Below are positions 34,614-45,236 of a stretch of 64,000 nucleotides of DNA, piece after piece. The notes under the pieces were generated by a model. The model was not told where the DNA came from. It made no database searches and saw only the letters and a list, made by a program, of their open reading frames with translations. Each line of letters begins with the position of its first letter. Within the stretch, counting starts at the first letter, position 1. The position numbers and the translations under genes are program-made. Where the stretch lies: contig NQMI01000019.1 in the NCBI GenBank assembly GCA_002270565.1, forward strand, positions 372,001-436,000. The letters run 5' to 3'. This stretch comes from Stenocarpella maydis. Taxonomy: Eukaryota; Ascomycota; Sordariomycetes; Diaporthales; Diaporthaceae.

Positions 34614-36471
34614 AGCATGCGTGATGGCATTCGGCCCACCCCCTGATTCGGCCCACCTAAATCGCTCGCCTACCACAACTACTCTTCCTCTTCATCCTCA
34701 TCAATAACGCCTAATTTAGCCACCATGATGCAATCTCTTGGTGTTTCTGATACTTCAGACCCTTCTTTGTCTGCTGACTCAGCGTTAATTACCCCGGCCG
34801 TGATTTGCGCCTTCCGTATATCCTTAATCTGCACGAACCTTGAGTTGGGGCTTGTTTCGACCTTCTTCTTCTTAACAGGTATTATCGCTTCCAATTTGGC
34901 TTTGAGTAATTTGACTTCACGGAGGGCAATCTGTAGCTGCTAGTCTTCCTCATTATATCCTTTTTCCACCTTCCGAAAGAGAATTCGCTGAGTTGCCGTT
35001 GAGTGTTTAGCAGAATTAAAGAAGCTGTTTAAATATCGTACTTTTTGAGATGCCCTTGGCGTTGATAATGCTACTTTCTTTATACTTATAGGAACTGGAG
35101 TGACTAATTCGACCCTTCTCTTTCTTGTGGGTGAGTTAGATTTGTTGTTTTCGGCTGCGTTCTTAGTGTTCTTGAGGAGTTGTACGCATAGAAGTGGTTT
35201 AGCTATATTGACTGGCTATAAACCAGTTGTGCGCCACCCACTATGCAAATTCGACTCCTTTAGCGCCTTCGTATGCCCTCTGTGATAGCACTAGAGGAAT
35301 AATTGCTTGCTAGTTATTGTATTCTTGGTGTGGAAGTTGAGGAAGTTAGCTTCCGCCTTATATGCGACTTTGAGCGAAGCAAATATGCCTATATTGAGTG
35401 GCTGTAGTATGTGTGATGTATGTGGCGGCAAATAGACCACATATACTCTATTTGAGAAGTACTCCTATATGAAGTCAAATATATAGTGGCTTTTGTGGCT
35501 ATTAATAATGAGTAATTGCCATTCCTTCTGGTTATGAGGCTTGGTTTATAGGAGGAAGACCTTCTAAAGCCATTTGAGTGCAATAGCGTTATTAGTCCAG
35601 CCGTTATCTGTTGCTGTGAATTACCAGTCTTTGTAACCTTTGAGAGTCTTAAACTACTGCTGTTGCATGCTCTTACCCTTGAAGATTACTAATGGAGGGC
35701 AAGCCTTGCCTGTAGCGGAGATGCACTCTATAAAGGAGGTCTATACCTTCCCGCTGTTACTTTTTCTTATGATAATCTTTCTTGCCTTTGGCCTAAGGAC
35801 CACCCCATTGGACCCAGCGCCTTTGAGGATGCCCTCTTTGTTGGTATTGTGATGATTTTCCGCCTTGATGTTGATTACGGCAGGGAGGTGAAGGAGGTTG
35901 AACTACGGCTTGATTATCTCGGTTTTCGCTCTATTTATACGGCTGAAGTGTATTTGGTGGTTTCTGATACTGTGAATTTTGGGATTTCTCGTGAGAAAAG
36001 CATGTAGCTACTGCTTGCTAAGGGGTGGTAGTTGTGGTGAGGGAGAAGTTATTCTGGCTGCAAAGTAATGCATCTTAAAATGAGTTAATGGCAGCCCTAG
36101 AGATGCCTGCGTTAGCGTAAATTTGGTGAGATTAGTCTCCTGGGTTAATGATAGCCTTATTTGCTAGTTTACTGCATTAGAATGGCTCTGGGTACTGTGA
36201 TGTTGATTGTAAAGGGTAGTCCTTGGGATGCTGAAATGGGCAGAGGCCTTGCGGATGCTGGCGCTGTTTGCGATCGCCTTAAGGGCCGCACCTATGTCTT
36301 CTGTTGTATATGACTTTATAAATGGGTAATGATAATATCCTTAAAGTTTGAAGAGAAGAAAAAAATTCCTTGGGGAGAAAACGCGTAATATGTGCAGATG
36401 TGGGCTAACGCGGTTGCGGGTGTGGAGCGTGGGCTGAATCAGGGGGTGGGCCGAATGCCATCACGCCTGCT
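34614..36471 (-). mobile_element. Third pogo-like transposon, RIP-decayed
   Basis: A 1,858-bp element. The left inverted repeat reads AGCATGCGTGATGGCATTCG and continues through GCCCACCCCCTGATTCGGCC; the right one is its inverse with two or three differences. TA flanks both ends (34612-34613 and 36472-36473). A decayed transposase lies on the minus strand. The terminal repeats differ from both other TA-flanked elements nearby. Confidence 0.8.
34679..36350 (-). pseudogene. Pogo-like transposase, RIP-decayed
   Basis: Reading the minus strand with TAA/TAG as former Gln gives a DDE block near 35500 (WQLLIINSHKSH, where the catalytic Asp appears changed to Asn). VYVVYLPPHTSHILQPLNIG follows, with the third Asp also changed to Asn; G-to-A on the coding strand gives exactly this Asp to Asn change. 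HSGWRTTGL follows, and a clean C-terminal tail at 34894-34679 contains PNSRFVQIKDIRKAQITAG and an acidic end. The N-terminal part is too degraded to place. Confidence 0.65.
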
Positions 36472-36799
36472 TATATTTTGAATAGAGTTATCATTTAGTA
36501 TTCTAATCTATAGATAAGAAAGTAGGGGAAGCTTGGTTTTACCGAATTGAGCGATGATAGTAGAGCCCCTAACACGTGACAATTGCAAATCCAGCAGCGA
36601 TGCAGTTCCATATTTGTTGGTCGGATTCCGGATCCCCAGCTGAGAGGCCTTGTAGATGGTCGAGGCCAAAGTGTATGAATTCAATAGGCGGTAGAGATCC
36701 TGCCGCCGCGGCGTAGCAAACAACACCTGGACATGGACGAGTGATGATGGACTGTGATGGAATCTCAACCAATCCCCAAGACTGGCCACCCAAGCAACG

Positions 36800-38957
36800 T
36801 TTCAAGCGAGGGCAACGCATTTTAATGACCTGGACACTGAGATATCCAAGGTCTCTTTTCGTCTTCTCGAAGGCGACGTTGGCGCTCGCCAGACTGCGAG
36901 CCTTTGCACCAACCCAAGGTAATCAGATACCCAACAACCCGGCTCTACAAACCTCGTTCCTGTCGAGAGAGAAGACATGGCACGGTGGCACGAACGAAGC
37001 TGCCGCAAGCCAGAGGTGATGATAGCCGGCGGGATACCATACTGCAACTCCTGCTTCTCGCTTGCCCCGAGCGAGTCTCCAGCAGCTGTTGGTCCGCAGG
37101 CCATCAGGACCCAGTCCCCGAACGAGACACGCGGAAGGTCTCTTGAGCTCGCATGCTCGTGGCCACCCCAAGTTTGCTTCCACTGCCCCATCGTCTCTGA
37201 AGACGAAACTCCTTTTCTAACAGACGAGGGGGGCAAGGCTCCTCGGACGCTCTGGGTCAGGGGTCTCTGCGATGTGGATGACCAGGCCGTTCCCGTGGAT
37301 GGTTCCGCGCAGGCGGTGCTCCTGGGGACGATCTTGCGCGGAGCAAGCCGTGTTATCGCGTATGTGGGCGAACCCTCCGGGACAAGCGGCGCCGCGTTGA
37401 AATGTCTGTCGGGGCTCGACGAGCTTTGTGATGGTGGGCTCAAGGCCCGTGATGCTTCTTCTTCATCTTCGTGCAAGAGGAAGTACGATGCGGCTGGCGG
37501 GAACCACGCCTTCAAAGGAATATCAGACCTAAGCCTAGACTCAGAAGCGAGCAGACAGTTGTTCCAAAGGCCATATTTTCAATCCATCCGGACCGTGCCC
37601 GAACTAATAATCCCACAGGCGATCTTGGTCCAGTGTGGCTCTTTGGCAATTCCGTGGCCACTTTCGCGATTCCCTCCCCCTCGGAAGGATGATCGCGGTA
37701 GTGCCAGTGCCACTGAAAGAATGACCCAGCAGCATGTTCCAAAATGGCTATCTTTTCGTGACAGACGAGTGTTCATCTCGGAGCGCGATCTCCCTGCTCT
37801 ACTCCGCTCCACGAGCTCTCTAAGTTGTGTGGACGATCCTAGGGATAGGATACGCTCCATACTCACAGTAGTCTCGCGCTGGGGCGATGGCCGAGGACCG
37901 GTGGTAGACTGCCATGGTCTTTCGTCGGAGAAGGTGTGTGTCGGGATGGCAGCGTATCTGATTCAGCATTGCGACGGACTGGCGGATGTCCTTAGACTAG
38001 CTGGCACCCGCAGGCTCGGTCGAGGCCTAGCTGTAGGTGATGCTGCGGAGGACGTGGGCTCAGTCATACTGCCGTCGTGGGTTCCTCGCTGGGACGCCAT
38101 GGCAGATCAGCAACGACCACTTAGCTGCACGGGCATCTGATGCTGAAAGAGAGCTATCACGTGAGGCTTTTGATGGGCGATTCCGTCGCACAATGGATAG
38201 ACTCTTTTCTGTCGCCCTGTGCACGCGCACAAGGTTTAGTGTCCGGGAAAATTTGTTGGGGGGTGCTTTTGCCCGCGCATGAAGCAACTTCCATGGTCAA
38301 GACGGGCTTGGTACTCAATTCTTGTCCAGCCGGGCTCTGGACATAGTCAACGCGGTTCCTCTAGCAAGATCCGGCACATTGTCAGCAGTGAGTCTTGCCA
38401 CCATCCCAGAGAAGCTCAGGAACTGACCCCTTGGGAAAAGCCTGAAGGAATGTGCTATGGAATGGTTACCGCTGTTCGAACCGTTGCTGGAGGTCTTGGT
38501 TGACTGGCTGGAAGCAGTAGAGGGGGCTCTGGAACACATCGAGCGGAGTTCCAAAAAAGGAATGGATGAAATGTGGCTGCCTGGTACCCCCCAGGCTCAT
38601 CTTTACCAGGCTGGTGGCTCGAGGTGTGGCAGAATCAACTGGATCAGCTTGCTGCTGACACGGCCAGGCAGATGAGCGATCTCATGTCGTGCCTTCAATT
38701 TGCTACAAGACTAGCAAAGGTTTCCATCTCCAAACTTCCAGATCTCGGGGACACAGGACTGGCAAACCTCAATGGGGCGATGACGCAGAGGGCGAGCATC
38801 TTTGAGAGGGCAGCTGACCTGCAGTGGGTGCGAGATGCCTTTTGGGCCAGGGATGTAAGCCATCTGAGTGAATTTGAGCAAGACATGACCGTGAGACTGG
38901 AACTATACATGGTAGGGTTGAAGCCCTACTATGATCAGGTTATCATGCTGGTATGAG
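36800..38957 (+). pseudogene. HET-like (heterokaryon incompatibility) gene, disrupted
   Basis: HET-domain proteins trigger cell death on fusion of unlike strains. The first readable exon ends at 36918 (NDLDTEISKVSFRLLEGDVG) and, after a 51-bp intron, the frame runs from 36970 to 38140. It shows CRKPEVMIAGGIPYCNSCFS, then WVRGLCDVDDQAVPVD and ASRVIAYVGEPS, which match the LWIDALCINQ and VWLG blocks of HET domains, and ILPSWVPRWDA. The LSYVWG block expected before them is not seen. At about 38099 one extra base shifts the frame: the other frame continues the protein with WQISNDHLAARASDAERELS. A TGA at 38281 and another shift near 38590 follow, before the readable end FEQDMTVRLELYMVGLKPYY at 38956. 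The 5' end is unresolved. Likely a pseudogene, unless the indels are sequencing errors. Confidence 0.55.
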
Positions 38958-39276
38958 TGGTTGCCAGATTGTCAACGACATGAGCCACAGCGAGATGGGC
39001 GTCTGAAAGGTGCTATGGATCGTCGCCACGATGCTTCTTAGAGGAAGGCTAGCTTTCAGAAACCCTGCCACCCATTTCCAAGGCTCTGGGGCTTGCGCCG
39101 ACAAGAGGACCCTCGTGGGTGTCTCAGTCCATATTGTGATGAACAAAAGAAACGGGGATGTAATTGTACAGATGCTGTGAGATCCTATCCATACATTCGA
39201 TGCCCGTATTGAATGCGCCCTAGTCCATAGCGGAGGTCGCGGTGAGGCATGTCCCGCTTTGGAAGCCTTGGCGATA

Positions 39277-40587
39277 TCAAGGGTTTGAGACTCTGACGTA
39301 AAAAACAGCACCACCATTGTAGCCTTGTTCATCCAGTTGTCCTACTTGAGAATATTCTTCTCGGATAACCTTTCGCACGCGAGATGACTCTGCGTCGGAC
39401 CTGTAGCAGGGTAGGTAATCAGTACCGTAGCTGGCGTGCGACGCACAAAGGAAACGAAACGAGGAGAAAATATGTACGGGCTTACGGGACTCCTTCCAAT
39501 TCTTCCAAATCTTCCGGTCCACCATCTGGGAACATGCCGGGGATCTTGCACAGTTTCGACCAGAATTCAAAGGTCTCTTCTCTGCTCTTCACCTTGTCCC
39601 AGATCATAGCCGCTGGCCTGGCGATATCAATAACGATCTGTCTGATTGGCACATTAGGGGCGATAGAAACAATAAAACTAGCTTCATCAACCTCTAGGAA
39701 AGCTCTTGGGTCATCAAGGACAGTGATGCCGGTGCATTGGAGTACTGCCTTGTCGATCTCAGTATAAGCAGGGTCTTGAGCAAAGCATCTGATCTGGGAG
39801 CCATTTTTGCGTTGCAGGAAATCCCGAATGGTCAGGACCATGGCGTGCTGTGCTACGCTTGGCTTCTGGCAGCTAGGTTTATCGTAGGCCATGGTTGAGC
39901 AGGCAAACGCGACGATTTTGGAAATGCCGCTCAGGGTAGAGGATGGCATCCTCTCCAGTGCGTTACGAAGTCGCTTGCAATCATCACTCTTTTCCCAATT
40001 TCGGGCCCCGGCCTCAGATATGGCCTGTAGTTCCTGAAAAGATGTGATTATCTTCTCGATGGGGGTTTTCACCTTGTCAATAGCGGGCAGGCGGTAAAAG
40101 ATTCTCAGTGGGCAAAGGGCCAGTGCGGGTGACTCGAAGCTCAGGCGCATATTACGGAAACTGCTCAGAGACTGATATGTTCGGTAACTTAAGAATGGAT
40201 CCGAACTACCAGTCAAAGACAATGGTCAGCCTTCGTAATGCGGGTGCTTTGTTGCAACATTGAATATGAATACATTACTGGCTTTTCCGGAATCCAGTCG
40301 AGGGTGGAGCCGGTCTCAACATCAACCTCCACGATATCTCCTTGCACGGTTGGCAAGCGGAATTTGCAATCGCCACTGGATATCGACTCCCCTGATTTCA
40401 GTCTAGCGTTTGTGTCATCAAGCTGGCGGACTAGATCACGTATGTTGTTCTTGGTGAAAAACGGCAGGCCCTTGTTGTAGAGTGCTCGAACGGCGGCGGC
40501 CGTCTCACGCAACCTGGCTGTAATCTGGTCTTCGGTGAGGTTCCGGTCCCAGCCCTGATCGGGCAACTTCCCGGGATGAAGATGCAT
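39277..40587 (-). CDS. SRR1-like domain protein
   Basis: Fungal protein with an SRR1-like domain (named for the Arabidopsis clock/phytochrome-response protein SRR1; biochemical role unknown in fungi). Exons on minus are 40587-40259, 40205-39486 and 39400-39277, closing in frame at 390 residues. The SRR1 region spans roughly residues 150-330: ISKIVAFACSTM, QHAMVLTIRDFLQ, IRCFAQDPAYTEIDKAVLQC, then ITVLDDPRAFLEVDEASFIV. The third exon adds RVRKVIREEYSQVGQLDEQG before the end. The donor of intron 1 (GTTGCA) is weak but the phase and the CTGAC branch site support it. It faces the HET-like pseudogene. Confidence is high for the domain, moderate for exon 1 to 2 joining. Confidence 0.78.
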
Positions 40588-42422
40588 GCTAATTAATGAG
40601 ATTATGTGTGTATTTGGTGAGATGGCGATAGTTGCATGTAGCGCCGGGAGAGGCTCTAGACTGCAGCAAGCTGAGGTTGGTCGAGGTTGGAGGGAGAGAG
40701 CCGCCTATGTAATTAGAGGTGGCAGGGCATCCGAGGAAGGCTTCCTAAGGCTTGGGTATGTCAGCAATCTTGTCACAACAGGGTCCAGGGGGGTTGTGTA
40801 AAGTGGCCCTGGACCCCCGCCACCACCGACGAGGGTATCTATTTGGGAACTTGACCTAAGTACTTGATTGAGGACTGAATAAATCGAGGATGCGCACTTC
40901 CACAACCACCTCATCTCCGCCGCATGCGCCTTCGCAATACTCCTGTGCAGCTAGTGGCCCGTCACGAGTACCGGTGATGACTTTCTAGGCCAGGCAAAGA
41001 TGAAGGGGAAACCGGTAAGCGAGCTCGCGATGTTACTCGGGCTCACTTGATGACGGTCGCAGGGCATCTCTGACTGTTGCAATTTATTTCTTAAATATAA
41101 GCTACACACCCATTCACTTTATCACGTACGACCATACCTAGCGGAAAATACGGGATCCCGTCCGCTCTCCCATAGTCAAGCCGCTGAGGGCTGGATTAGT
41201 AGTTGGGTCGGTGACGACCAGCGAATACCCGGTGTTGTACGTTTTATTTTGGTTTTTGGCCCTTATTGGCTCTGTCACACCAAAAAGTCCGTACTAAGAC
41301 AAAGTGTGCCGACACACCCTGTATAGGACCCCTAGCCTTATACGTGACAGTCTCTTTCCAGCACTTTAAGATTTCTTAGGTTCATTATACTTATGTTAAC
41401 CCTTCTAACTAAGAATTTATTCCTAGGGATATATTTAGGACTTACTAAATTTACTATAGTTAGTTAAATATTACAAATATTCTGGCTTTTAATATTTATT
41501 ACTTTGTAGGATACTAATTATATATTTTTGCTTTTATTAAATTAAAAAAAATAAATATAATACTTTGAAATGAATTAGAATTTTAATAATTAAATTAAAA
41601 TTCCTTTATATTTATAAGAGATATAAGATTATTTCTTTTAATTCTTACGTTTTAAGAAATTTAGAAGAGAATTTATAGAAAATTCATTTCTTATAATTAT
41701 TAGTAACCTTTTTCAGTATGGTTTTATTTTTTTTTAAGAAAAATAAAAACCTACTTTCTTTTTCAGCTGCATTACACTTAGTCTGATACGATAGATTACT
41801 AAGGGAAGTGAAACATTTGTCTAAGTGCTAAGACGTAGACTTCAAACCTGTCTATCTGTGGTTATAACCAAGAAGCAAACCTAAAACAAGCATCATTTCG
41901 ATCTCCCTCTCAATCCTCTCAGACATCATTGAGATACTTACACATCGCCAGGGTCAAAGCCTTGGGCCAAGCTCGATCAAGCCTCCCTTTTGGTTCAGAC
42001 CTTGCGTTGATCAAGCAACCGACCTGTTATAATTCGAAGCAAGGGACACTAAGTCTTACACTCATTAAAGGACCCAGATCAGCATCAGTCTCGCGCTAGG
42101 TTCATCCCTTGCTGCTCATTACCTCTCAGGGAAAGATGTGTGTGAGCCGCCATCCGACCAAGCTTCCATTCCGGTTTCATAAAAGCACGAACCTTGGTTC
42201 ATTCCAAATGTTAATGCTGTTTGAGAAAACTTCTGCTCATCTAAATGTCCGTACCGACTTGACTCCATATTTCCTCCTGGAATAAACTTTGTTGATACAA
42301 CGGATGCTGGCCGCTCTCTTCGTCCCTTCATATCTAGAAGACTTTATCTGCTCTTCAACTCTTGTTGATCTCCCACCGTCAGAAAAATTCTTCCCATCAG
42401 CTACATACACAAAGGCTCCGCT
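40588..42422. other. Long intergenic region with an AT-rich core
   Basis: Divergent spacer between the SRR1-like gene and the RBR ligase. Positions 41380-41760 are strongly AT-rich and look like decayed repeat. The rest has normal composition. No gene was recognised. Confidence 0.4.
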
Positions 42423-43962
42423 ATGTCCACCACAGCGGGCATCGACAATGATGATATCCTACTCATCACCCAGATGCTCCGAGAGGATGGCGAAAAAGCA
42501 ATGTGTGCTGCTACAGGAAAAGGAAAGCAGGCAGAGGGTCTTGAAACAGACACGCAGACTGCCATCAGATTTCTGCTGGAGGAATTACAGCAGCTCGAAG
42601 CATTTGCAGCCGATCGTCGAATAGCTAGAAGCATGCAGCATGCAATATGCATTGACGGCAATGCTCTGCAGCAGGCACAGCACGAGGAGCAGTCTGCCCA
42701 TGATGACCACAATTTGTCGCTGGCCATCAATAATCCAGTAGGCAATTGCGTGTCATCGGCATCGGCACTATCAACAATCCAACGCACCCCGGAAAGCCCA
42801 ACTGACGATGAAGACTTCATTGAGAAATTATCATACCTTTACGTCACTGGATTTGATGACGATGACACTGATGAGGATGAATATGACGATGAGGATACAT
42901 TGTTGGACGGGCAGCCGGAAACCTCTTCGTGGGCTGCATCACGACGGACCAATTCAACCCGAAGAAAGCGGCGATGCGAAGCCTGTGGGGACCGAAGGCA
43001 CTTTGCTGAGCTTGCACAGGCACCATGCCGACATGAATACTGTGCAAGCTGCCTAAAGACCCTATTCGAAAATTCTATGGTTGACGAGTCTCTCTTTCCA
43101 CCGCGGTGCTGCAAGCAGACTATACCACTGGACAAGAACCGACTGTTCCTGGATGCCAACTTGGCTAACAAGTTCCGTGAGAAAGCGGTCGAGTTTTCTA
43201 CGCCTAATCGAACATATTGCCATAACCGGAACTGTACAGCCTTCATCCCAACTGCCAAGCATACACAGACAACAGCTCCTTGCGATAAGTGCAGGAGTCT
43301 GACCTGCATCACCTGCAAGAATGCCTCACACGACGGCGATTGCCCACATGATCGAGAACTTCAACAGGTCATTCAGATGGCCCGCGATCAAGGGTGGCAA
43401 CGCTGTCAGAGTTGTTGGGGACTGGTCGAATTGAAAACGGGTTGTAATCACATGACGTGAGTTAGAACCCGTGTTGTTCTCGTCAAGTTTTACTTACCAT
43501 TATAGATGCCGCTGCGGATATCAATTTTGCTACAATTGTGGTGCCCAGTGGAAAACATGTCGCTGTGAGCATTGGGACGAGCACCGTCTCCTAGAACGTG
43601 CCATTCAGATTGATGCTCGCGATCAGGTCGAAGAAGCTCCCGAAGAGGTGATGCCAGCGCAGATCACGGATACTACGCTGCAAGAAAACGTCGCCGGTCA
43701 CGCCGAACCGGAAGCTCCTCCGGAGGCTGTTCAAGGGGAGCTGGACTGCCAAAGCGAAGAACACAAGGTCCGAAGGCAGCAACGAGTTCAAGCCATCATG
43801 CAAGACCTGAATGACAACCATGAGTGCGGCCACCAGCGATGGGATAATCGGGCGGGGCGACGAAGGTGTGAGGAATGTTCCGACGTTATGCCAAATTTCA
43901 CCTATGAATGTCGGCAATGCCACATTATAGCCTGTCGCCGTTGTAGGCGCCATCGATTGTAA
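42423..43962 (+). CDS. RBR-type E3 ubiquitin ligase (RING1-IBR-RING2)
   Basis: RING-between-RING ligase, which takes ubiquitin from an E2 onto a RING2 cysteine and then to substrates. Exons are 42423-43456 and 43506-43962 (49-bp intron), 496 residues. After an acidic stretch (DDDDTDEDEYDDED, about residues 143-156), RING1 starts at CEACGD near 185 and continues CRHEYCASCL and RCCKQTIPLDKNRL. The IBR has TYCHNRNCTAFI and CDKCRSLTCITCKNASHDGD. RING2 has QRCQSCWGLVELKTGCNHMT, then CRCGYQFCYNCGAQW across the intron. The catalytic Cys is likely the one in the GCNHMTC segment. A further Cys/His cluster follows near the C-terminus (HECGHQRWDNRAGRRRCEEC and CRQCHIIACRRCRRHRL). The substrate is unknown. 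Confidence 0.9.
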
Positions 43963-45236
43963 GGGGGCTGATTCGCCCAGGACGAAAATACTTTTGGCAC
44001 TGCTGGCCATGATGCGATGCCTGAGGATATAAGGCGATGAGAACACTGTCGCCCACATACTTTTCACGCGATATTCCCTGGGAAATTTACAGCGGGAGGG
44101 TGAAGACACCTGGCGCAGTCTTCAATATCGTAATTGTGAAACGAAACAATCCACTTACAAGACAATGAGGCTTATTAATGGTGCGTGGATGAATACTACT
44201 CTCACGGGCAGACTGCTCCTCCGTCTTGTTCACCAAACTCTCAAGCAGTCAGCCAAGACACCATACTGGTTTTAACGGAGCAGATTTGCGTGTTTAAAAC
44301 AGATAAAGCCCAAATATGTAATTCAATTGGAAAATGTTCTAGATGGTTCAAATATGGTAGTCGCTCTTTTGGCCGTGTTGGATTCTTACTCCTGATCCTA
44401 GTGCTAACAGGAAGGTTCCTAAAGTGTGTGTCGAGATAGCGAGCATATATGTGATTTGCACCGCTGTTTATTTAAAGCCGGGTGGATTTACCTAGGTAAT
44501 ATTGATGCTTTTATTTCTTTGCATTGGTGATGAGAGACGGGGTTGAGCTGAGCATTTATAGTGCTTTGGGAGGACAAAATAGTCAAAATCTAACACCGCG
44601 GTTGGAGCTGGTGATGGTTTAGCGACTTGAATTTAGATGAGCCGGAATTAATATGTCTAGGGTGATGATGAGTTAGTCTGGGAGCTCTAGAGAGGGGACT
44701 AAGGGGGTACAAAGAAAGCCAATGAGCACCTCTAGGATATAATTTGTGGCCGGCAGCAGGTAGTAACTAGGTAAACTAGTAACTGGTGATAGAAACGAAC
44801 TCCTATAATAGAACGATGAAGAGCATAGAGTATGGAGTACAAAGTATAGTGCTGTAACTCGCATTGGCAGTCACTTTGAAAGGAGCCCATCATAAGAAAA
44901 GAGAGGGTGTTTAGGTGAGCCCGCCTAGATGATGAGCTGGTATCAGCTAGGAGGTGGGTCAAGCAGGAAATGGGTTGCGCGGTTTGGTTGAGCGAGTCAA
45001 CTGGAAAACGTGAGAATACCTGGAGTCGGTGCTGATTACAAGAGACTTCGAAGTAGTATATATATAAATTAGTAACTGAGAAGGATACAGGACTGGGAGC
45101 CATGAGGCGAGTACTTCAAGTCGTGGAGATGAGCGGTTTGTTTATTCCCTAAGATCACATGAGGCGGCACACGGTAAACAGAATATTACGGAGAGAGTGG
45201 TCAACGGCCTTGTGGTTTGGATCTGCATTGTGGGAT
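43963..45236. other. Intergenic, no gene seen
   Basis: Convergent spacer between the RBR ligase and the Ulp1-like locus. Only short motif-free ORFs are present. Confidence 0.4.

Noticed and set aside
34614..36471. A host gene suggested by the clean ORF at 34679-34894
   Set aside because: The peptide is the C-terminal tail of the transposase of the TA-flanked element that contains it.
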